Assembly: GCA_031551275.1 (NCBI GenBank)
Contig: JAVBNX010000009.1
Coordinates: 62,001-126,000, forward strand
Length of the DNA stretch: 64,000 nucleotides
Direction of reading: 5' to 3'
Source of the DNA: JAVBMJ01 sp031551275
Lineage (GTDB): Bacteria; Bacteroidota; Bacteroidia; Bacteroidales; Rikenellaceae
The position numbers were made by a program, and so were the translations under genes. The notes under the pieces are model-generated. The model was not told the DNA's origin, ran no database searches, and was given only the letters and a program-made list of their open reading frames with translations. Shown piece after piece: positions 59,048-64,000 of this stretch (position 1 is the stretch's first letter; each line of letters starts with the position of its first letter).

Positions 59048-59533
59048 CTATTTTATCAGTTCCGCCACCTGCGCCCCGGCGACCCGTAACAGCTCCTGCG
59101 GTGCGATCTCGATCTGCAGCCCCCTCAGTCCCGCGCTGACATAAATACGCCCGAATCCGAGGCAGCTTTCATGGATGTAGGTCGGGAAAGCCTTCTTCAT
59201 CCCCATGGGCGAACACGCGCCCCGGATGTAGCCCGTGACGGGCAAGAGCTCCTTCATGGGGATCATCTCGCAATTCTTGTTGCCCGAGGCTTTCGCCGCC
59301 TTTTTTAGGTCGACCTCCCCGTCGCCCGGGACGATGCAGACGAAATAGCCCGTCCTGTCGCCTTTCAACACGAGGGTCTTGAAGACCTGCCGCACATCCT
59401 GGCCCAACTGCCCGGCCACATGGATGGCGCTCAGGTCCGCCTCGTCCACGCGGTAGGCGACCAGCCGGTAGTCCACTCCCGCCTTGTCGAGCAGCCTGGC
59501 CGCGTTGGTCTTGTTGATCTTTCCCGAATCCAT
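59048..59533 (-). CDS. ybaK: Cys-tRNA(Pro)/Cys-tRNA(Cys) deacylase YbaK
   Basis: A 161-residue trans-editing enzyme that hydrolyses mischarged Cys-tRNA(Pro). Family features: KTNAARLLDKAGVDYRLVAY, VFKTLVLKGDR, the catalytic lysine region and GYIRGACSPMGMKKAFPTYI. Start is the ATG at 59533; the longer frame to 59650 runs through the promoter and into the divergent capsule gene region. First gene of the operon ybaK-unknown-mmcQ. Confidence 0.92.
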   Translation of the reverse strand: MDSGKINKTNAARLLDKAGVDYRLVAYRVDEADLSAIHVAGQLGQDVRQVFKTLVLKGDRTGYFVCIVPGDGEVDLKKAAKASGNKNCEMIPMKELLPVTGYIRGACSPMGMKKAFPTYIHESCLGFGRIYVSAGLRGLQIEIAPQELLRVAGAQVAELIK

Positions 59534-59540
59534 ACCAGCG

Positions 59541-59548
59541 CAAAGGTA
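59541..59548 (-). promoter_or_regulatory. -7 element of the ybaK operon
   Basis: TACCTTTG on the minus strand, perfect match to TAnnTTTG, 7 nt upstream of the ybaK ATG. Confidence 0.6.
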
Positions 59549-59575
59549 ACAAACGGCTCCGATATGCAATAATTT

Positions 59576-59607
59576 TTTGCAAAAACGAATCCAAGTGTCT
59601 ATATTTG
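59576..59607 (+). promoter_or_regulatory. Promoter of the polysaccharide export/kinase operon
   Basis: TTTG (59576-59579), 20-nt spacer, TATATTTG (59600-59607), then 29 nt to the ATG at 59637. Confidence 0.75.
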
Positions 59608-59636
59608 GCCGATTTATATCGAAAAAACAGAAAAAT

Positions 59637-60449
59637 ATGCTGTCCCCCAACAGAAGACTGACCCTCGGTAAACCTTATTTCCTGTTGATCTTATTGGCTT
59701 TCAGCCTCGTTTCGTGCGTTACGACCAAGAAGATCACTTATTTCCAGCCCGCCGACACCCAGGCCGACCGCATCGCCGAGAAGGCGCAAACCTACGTCGC
59801 GGTAATCGCCCCGGGCGATATTCTCGCGATCACGGTCAGCAGCATCGACACCGAGGCGAGCGCCATGTTCAACCCGTATAGCCAGACCACATCCGGCAAT
59901 TACTACTCGCAATCTTTCGGAGTAATCAACACCCAACCCATCGTGGGCTATAACGTGGGCGCCGACGGTAACATCATCGTACCCCAACTGGGCAAGGTCA
60001 TGGCTGCGGGCAAGACCTCCAGGGAGTTGGGTGACGAACTGACCGTCAAGCTCGAGCCTTTCCTCAAGTCGCCGACCGTGGCCGTGCGCATCGCCAACTA
60101 CCAGATCTCGGTCATGGGCGAGGTGGCCCGCCCGGCGATCTACACCATCGCCAACGAACGCATAACCCTGCCCGAGGCGCTTGCCATGGCGGGAGACGCG
60201 TCCGTTTACGGCCAGCGCTCCAGCGTGACCGTGATCCGCGAGAAGGATGGCCAGCGCCAGTTCGTTACCATCGACATGACGAGCCGGGAGGTCTTCTCCT
60301 CGGAGTTCTACTACCTGCAATCGGGCGATATCGTCTACGTGGCCCCCTCCTCGGGCCGTGCTGCGGCTTCGGACCGCACCCTGCAACTCGCCCCGACCGT
60401 TATCAGCTCGCTCACGCTGATCGTTATGATTATCTCCACATTCTTTTAA
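59637..60449 (+). CDS. Polysaccharide export lipoprotein, Wza-like
   Basis: A 270-residue outer-membrane lipoprotein (lipobox LVSC near residue 27) with the polysaccharide biosynthesis/export domain (APGDILAITVSSID, about 60-73) and two SLBB-like domains (NYQISVMGEVARPAIYTI, about 155-172, and YLQSGDIVYVAPS). A short hydrophobic C-terminal helix (VISSLTLIVMIISTFF) follows. Expected to form the export channel for a capsule or exopolysaccharide. Start at the ATG downstream of the promoter; an earlier in-frame ATG at 59577 lies inside it. Followed after 14 bp by the Wzc-like kinase. Confidence 0.9.
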   Translation: MLSPNRRLTLGKPYFLLILLAFSLVSCVTTKKITYFQPADTQADRIAEKAQTYVAVIAPGDILAITVSSIDTEASAMFNPYSQTTSGNYYSQSFGVINTQPIVGYNVGADGNIIVPQLGKVMAAGKTSRELGDELTVKLEPFLKSPTVAVRIANYQISVMGEVARPAIYTIANERITLPEALAMAGDASVYGQRSSVTVIREKDGQRQFVTIDMTSREVFSSEFYYLQSGDIVYVAPSSGRAAASDRTLQLAPTVISSLTLIVMIISTFF

Positions 60450-60463
60450 GCTCGCCCCCCGTT

Positions 60464-62782
60464 ATGGAAAACAGCTACAACGACACCCGGATGCCGGAGC
60501 AGACCGGCTTCGACGCCAAACAGGTCGCCTACAAATACCTGGCCCGCTGGAAATGGTTCCTCGCCGCGCTGGTCTGCTCGGTTGCGGCAGGCCTTGTTTA
60601 CATATCGTCCGTCGTGCCCGAATACAAGATCGAGGCGCGGATGCTGTTCAAGGACGAGAGCAAGAACGTCAACACCAGTGCCTCGATCCTGGAGGGCCTG
60701 GATATCTTTATGCCCAAAAGGGCGGTCGAGAACGAGATGGAGATCCTCCATTCGCGCACCCTTACCGAAAGGGTCGTGCGCGATCTGAACCTCCAGGTAA
60801 AGTATCTTGTCAAACGCGGCCTGCGCAAGCAGGAGCTGTACGGCAAGACCTCGCCCATCGACGTACGCCTTACCGAAGATATGCCCGACCGTTTGTTCGA
60901 AGTGAAGGTCTCCCGCGACGGACAGCTTACCGTCGAGGGTAAAAATTGCGCCCCGGGCGCGGTGCAGGCAGGCGGCGGGACGGTCGTGATCGTGGTCAAG
61001 GATTCTTTGCCCGCCGATTGGGACTTTTCGCAGGCGATCACGGTGGACGTCTCCCCCGAGGACAACGCCGTGGACGCCATGTTGAAGAACCTCCAGGTGC
61101 GCATAGCCTCCAAGGGGAGCACGGTAATCAACCTGTCGTTGCTCTCCACCGTGCCCCAGCGGGGCCAGGACGCCCTCGACTACCTGATGAAGGTTTACGA
61201 CCTGGCCTCGGTGGACGACAAGAACGCCCTGGCGGGAATTACCCTCAAGTTCATCGACGAACGCCTGCAATTGGTCGCCGACAGCCTCTACCACGCCGAG
61301 AAGGTGGTCGAGAACTACAAATCGGCGGAGGGGATCGCCGATATCGGCATAGAGGCCGATATATTCCTCAGGTCATTGCGGGAGAACGATGTGGAGCTCA
61401 ATAAGATCAATATCCAGATCGAAGTGCTGGACGGCGTCCGCCAGTACGTCAGCCGCCCGGCCGGCGACAATGGCGCCGTGCCCGCGACCTTCGGCATCGA
61501 CGACCCCTCGATCCTCTCGCTGATTACCGCGCTGACGACCCGTGAGGGCGAGCGCATCAAGGCCCTGGCGTCGGTAGGCCCGGCCAACCCAATCATCATT
61601 GCCCTGGACCAGCAGATCGCCGATTTGAAGGATCAGGTGCAGAAGAACGTGGCCATTTTAAACCGCAGCCTGCTCGTCTCCCAGAAGCAGCTCCGGGAGG
61701 AGAACAGGCGCCTCGAAAAAGAGATCTACACCCTGCCGCGCAAAGAGAGGCAGTTGATGGACGTCGTGCGCCAGCAGGAGATCAAGAACGAGCTTTACCT
61801 CTACCTGCTCTCCAAGCGCGAAGAGACGGCCATATCCTACGCCGCGACCATATCGGACAGCCGCCTGATCGACCGCGCCCGCAGCAGCGTCTTTCCCGTA
61901 AAGCCCGTCAAACGCAACATCATGGTAATCTTCGTGTTGTTGGGCTTTCTGGTCACGCTCGCCGGAATATGGATCGCCGACCTGATCCACAGTGAAATAC
62001 GCACCAAGGACGATGTCGAGCGCCGCACCAAAGTCCCGGTCGTCGGCGAGATTCCCCTGCTGAAGAAGGCCGCGCGCATCATCGATCTTTCGACGAGCAA
62101 AGGGCGCGCCGCCGAGCAGTTCCGCACGCTGCGCACCAACCTCGAGTTCATGAAGACCTCGATGGAGGGACCGCACACCATACTGGTCACGTCCAACGTC
62201 AGCGCGGAGGGCAAGTCCTTCATCGCGGCCAACCTCGGCGCCGCGTACGCCGCATTGGGCAAACGCGCCGTGGTGCTGGGCTTCGACCTGCGCAACCCGG
62301 GCCTTCACAAGGTCTTCGGGATCGAGAACAAGGCCGGCCTGAGCAGCTACATCACGGGGCAGGCCGAATTGAAGGATATCATCATCAAATCCGATGAGAT
62401 ACAAAACCTCGACCTGATCAACTGCGGTTACCTGCCGCCCAACCCCCAGGAGTTGCTCCTCAGCCAGGCCGTGACCCGGCTCTTCGCCGAACTGCGCGCG
62501 ATGTACGACTACATCATCGTCGACACCGCCCCCGCGGGCCTGGTAAGCGACGCGCTGATCCTGGGCGCCCAGGCCGAGATCTCGCTCTGGGTGGTGCGCC
62601 AGGGCGTCACGCCCAAGGAGAGCTTCAAGTTGCTCAACGCGCTCCATGCCGGGGGCAGGCTCCCCAACATCGGCATCGTGATCAACGGCATCCGCTCCGA
62701 CCGCTGGTACGGCTACGGCTACTACGGCACCTACGGTGCGGATAAATACCACGGCAAGTACTACAATCAGGCCGAGGACTAA
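60464..62782 (+). CDS. Polysaccharide co-polymerase / tyrosine autokinase, Wzc-like (BY-kinase)
   Basis: A 772-residue inner-membrane protein that controls polysaccharide chain length and export with the Wza-like partner. An N-terminal Wzz domain with a first span (about 35-52), a long periplasmic coiled-coil part (about 230-480), a second span (about 485-505) and a cytosolic kinase domain. Walker A reads VTSNVSAEGKSF (about 577) and Walker B YIIVDTAPAG (about 683); the Walker A' segment is VVLGFDLRNPG, lacking the first of the two usual aspartates. The C-terminus is a tyrosine cluster (YGYGYYGTYG...YHGKYY), the autophosphorylation tail. Confidence 0.93.
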   Translation: MENSYNDTRMPEQTGFDAKQVAYKYLARWKWFLAALVCSVAAGLVYISSVVPEYKIEARMLFKDESKNVNTSASILEGLDIFMPKRAVENEMEILHSRTLTERVVRDLNLQVKYLVKRGLRKQELYGKTSPIDVRLTEDMPDRLFEVKVSRDGQLTVEGKNCAPGAVQAGGGTVVIVVKDSLPADWDFSQAITVDVSPEDNAVDAMLKNLQVRIASKGSTVINLSLLSTVPQRGQDALDYLMKVYDLASVDDKNALAGITLKFIDERLQLVADSLYHAEKVVENYKSAEGIADIGIEADIFLRSLRENDVELNKINIQIEVLDGVRQYVSRPAGDNGAVPATFGIDDPSILSLITALTTREGERIKALASVGPANPIIIALDQQIADLKDQVQKNVAILNRSLLVSQKQLREENRRLEKEIYTLPRKERQLMDVVRQQEIKNELYLYLLSKREETAISYAATISDSRLIDRARSSVFPVKPVKRNIMVIFVLLGFLVTLAGIWIADLIHSEIRTKDDVERRTKVPVVGEIPLLKKAARIIDLSTSKGRAAEQFRTLRTNLEFMKTSMEGPHTILVTSNVSAEGKSFIAANLGAAYAALGKRAVVLGFDLRNPGLHKVFGIENKAGLSSYITGQAELKDIIIKSDEIQNLDLINCGYLPPNPQELLLSQAVTRLFAELRAMYDYIIVDTAPAGLVSDALILGAQAEISLWVVRQGVTPKESFKLLNALHAGGRLPNIGIVINGIRSDRWYGYGYYGTYGADKYHGKYYNQAED

Positions 62783-62794
62783 GCATAACGTGTT

Positions 62795-63181
62795 GTGGAC
62801 ATTGTAATCGATTTCGATGGAACCTGCGTCACGCACCGCTACCCCGGGATAGGGGAGGAGACGGGCGCGACCCCCATCCTTCGCCGTTTGGCCGACAAGG
62901 GACACCGCCTTATCCTGTTTACCATGCGCTCCGACGACAAACGGCGCAACCGGATGCTGCTCCGGGATGCGGTAGATTGGTTCCGCGAGCGCGGGATCCC
63001 ATTGTACGGCGTGCAGACCAACCCCTCGCAGAAGAGTTGGACCTCATCGCCCAAAGCCTACGGCGAGATCTACATCGACGACTCGGCCCTGGGTTGCCCG
63101 CTGGTCTTCCCTGACGAAGGGGCGCCTTACGTGGATTGGAAACGCGTGGCCAGGATGCTCGAAGACGACGGAATATTGTAA
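62795..63181 (+). CDS. Small HAD-like hydrolase-fold protein
   Basis: A 128-residue protein starting at GTG. It has the HAD motif I DFDGT (residues 6-10) with a single first Asp-x-Asp pattern, motif II LFTMRSDD (about 40-47) and a possible motif III/IV in YIDDSALGCPLVFPD (about 92-106). Small proteins of this type are annotated as hydrolases or phosphatases without known substrate. It follows the kinase gene by 12 bp and precedes the acyltransferase gene by 2 bp. Confidence 0.8.
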   Translation: MDIVIDFDGTCVTHRYPGIGEETGATPILRRLADKGHRLILFTMRSDDKRRNRMLLRDAVDWFRERGIPLYGVQTNPSQKSWTSSPKAYGEIYIDDSALGCPLVFPDEGAPYVDWKRVARMLEDDGIL

Positions 63182-63183
63182 CG

Positions 63184-64000
63184 ATGGGACGGCTCGGGGA
63201 AATAGACATATTGAAAGGCCTGCTGATCATCCTGGTCGTGGCGGGTCATGCCCTACCGGACGCACGGTATATCTTCTGGTTTCATATGCCGTGTTTTTTC
63301 ATGGTGGCCGGGTTCTTTTTCCGTCCTCCCTCGGGAACTCTCCGGCAATATGTCAGGGAGAAATCTTTCCGGCTCATGCTGCCTTATCTCTCCTACACGT
63401 TGTTTTTCGCAGCGGCTTACCTGTTGGCGGGAAATACAAACCTCGGGAGCGGCAGTTCGTTTTCCCTCCTCTACGGCGGACGGCTTATGACGGGAGTCTA
63501 CAATGCGTACTGGTTTGTCCCGGTGCTGTTCCTCTCGCTCTGCGGGTTGGCGTGGTTTTCCTCATCGGAGCGCCTCTCTTCCCGCATGGCGTGGATCATG
63601 CTGGGTTGCTACGCCGCGGCGCATGCCGTGAGCATGGCCGCCACCGCCCGCGACGTGGAGTTCGCTTTGCCGCTCAATATCGACGTATGCCTGCTGGCCA
63701 TGCCCTACATATGGATGGGAAGCCTCCTCTTTCGAATGAAGGATAACCTGCGCGGCATACATTTGGTTTTAGCCGTTATAGCCCTTGTGATGCTTGTCGC
63801 GGCCGATCAGGCGGGGATGGAATCCTTCCGGCTGGATATGAAACCGGGGCTTTACACATTTTTCATCTATGACATGGCGGTACCGCTCCTCGGCATGGCC
63901 ATCCTGTACAAAGCCTCGCTTTGGCTTACCCGGTTCGCCCCCCTCTCCGCCGTGCTGTCTTACATAGGCCGCAGCAGCTTTACGATCATGTTCATCCATT
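63184..64000 (+). CDS. Acyltransferase family 3 protein, 3' end cut by window
   Basis: The visible 272 codons encode a membrane protein with about eight hydrophobic spans and the acyltransferase-3 N-terminal pattern (EIDILKGLLIILVVAGHA, FWFHMPCFFMVAGFFF), which includes the catalytic His of the family. Such enzymes O-acetylate polysaccharides or glycolipids, in keeping with the capsule locus. Start is the ATG 2 bp after the HAD-like gene. The frame is open to the end of the window, so the true C-terminus is missing. Confidence 0.9.
   Translation, partial: MGRLGEIDILKGLLIILVVAGHALPDARYIFWFHMPCFFMVAGFFFRPPSGTLRQYVREKSFRLMLPYLSYTLFFAAAYLLAGNTNLGSGSSFSLLYGGRLMTGVYNAYWFVPVLFLSLCGLAWFSSSERLSSRMAWIMLGCYAAAHAVSMAATARDVEFALPLNIDVCLLAMPYIWMGSLLFRMKDNLRGIHLVLAVIALVMLVAADQAGMESFRLDMKPGLYTFFIYDMAVPLLGMAILYKASLWLTRFAPLSAVLSYIGRSSFTIMFIH

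Overview
The window is a GC-rich chromosomal segment of a Bacteroidota bacterium, most likely a Rikenellaceae/Alistipes-like gut anaerobe. The reasons are: many promoters of the Bacteroidota type (a -7 box TAnnTTTG, in several cases with TTG/TTTG about 19-20 nt upstream) directly in front of genes; lineage-typical genes such as a MurF-alanine racemase fusion, an N-succinylornithine carbamoyltransferase, a carboxynorspermidine polyamine route, SusC-like/porin outer-membrane proteins and a CcsBA cytochrome c synthase; and a cysteate-synthase-like enzyme, which fits sulfonolipid producers. The genus assignment is inference.

Layout. 0-28 kb is mostly housekeeping: the 3' part of an acyl-CoA ligase, a secreted protein plus a large outer-membrane receptor, era and ffh from back-to-back promoters, folD, then a long leftward operon (amidase, MlaD, M3 peptidase, small acidic protein, alpha/beta hydrolase, nuclease-like protein) divergent from lptD-mutS2; then murF-alr, an RsmI-like methyltransferase, recQ with a DEDDy exonuclease, a DEDDh exonuclease, a mannitol-1-phosphate dehydrogenase and tRNA-Ser(CGA). 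28.1-28.65 kb is AT-rich and looks like decayed DNA. 28.6-38.0 kb is a seven-gene leftward operon: porin, imelysin, di-haem DUF1111 lipoprotein, second porin, mono-haem lipoprotein, Rid-fold protein and CcsBA. Divergent from it lie a hemerythrin gene and a LuxR-type regulator whose receiver lacks the phospho-acceptor aspartate, preceded by a compact promoter-terminator unit that could make a short RNA.

39.6-46.2 kb is accessory: two CDF transporters, a membrane-anchored AraC regulator divergent from a DUF1254 lipoprotein, a secreted esterase-like hydrolase and a small barrel protein. 46.2-50.8 kb holds carboxynorspermidine synthase and, in overlapping frames, carboxynorspermidine decarboxylase, cysteate-synthase-like enzyme and an FkbM methyltransferase. 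50.8-59.5 kb holds a second secreted hydrolase, a GT2 glycosyltransferase, an AT-rich YbjQ/zinc-ribbon gene, a lipoprotein, a pseudouridine synthase with a charged repeat extension, a MalY/PatB aminotransferase, succinylornithine carbamoyltransferase and a small operon (YbaK, unknown, MmcQ/YjbR). From 59.6 kb to the end a capsule/exopolysaccharide locus begins (Wza-like, Wzc-like tyrosine kinase, HAD-like protein, acyltransferase cut by the window edge).

The most interesting items are the imelysin/di-haem/porin operon that carries its own cytochrome c synthase beside a hemerythrin-degenerate-receiver pair, the translationally coupled polyamine-cysteate-FkbM genes, and two related ~120-bp long imperfect palindromes at 23.5 and 49.5 kb. 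No CRISPR array, rRNA or intact transposase gene was seen.
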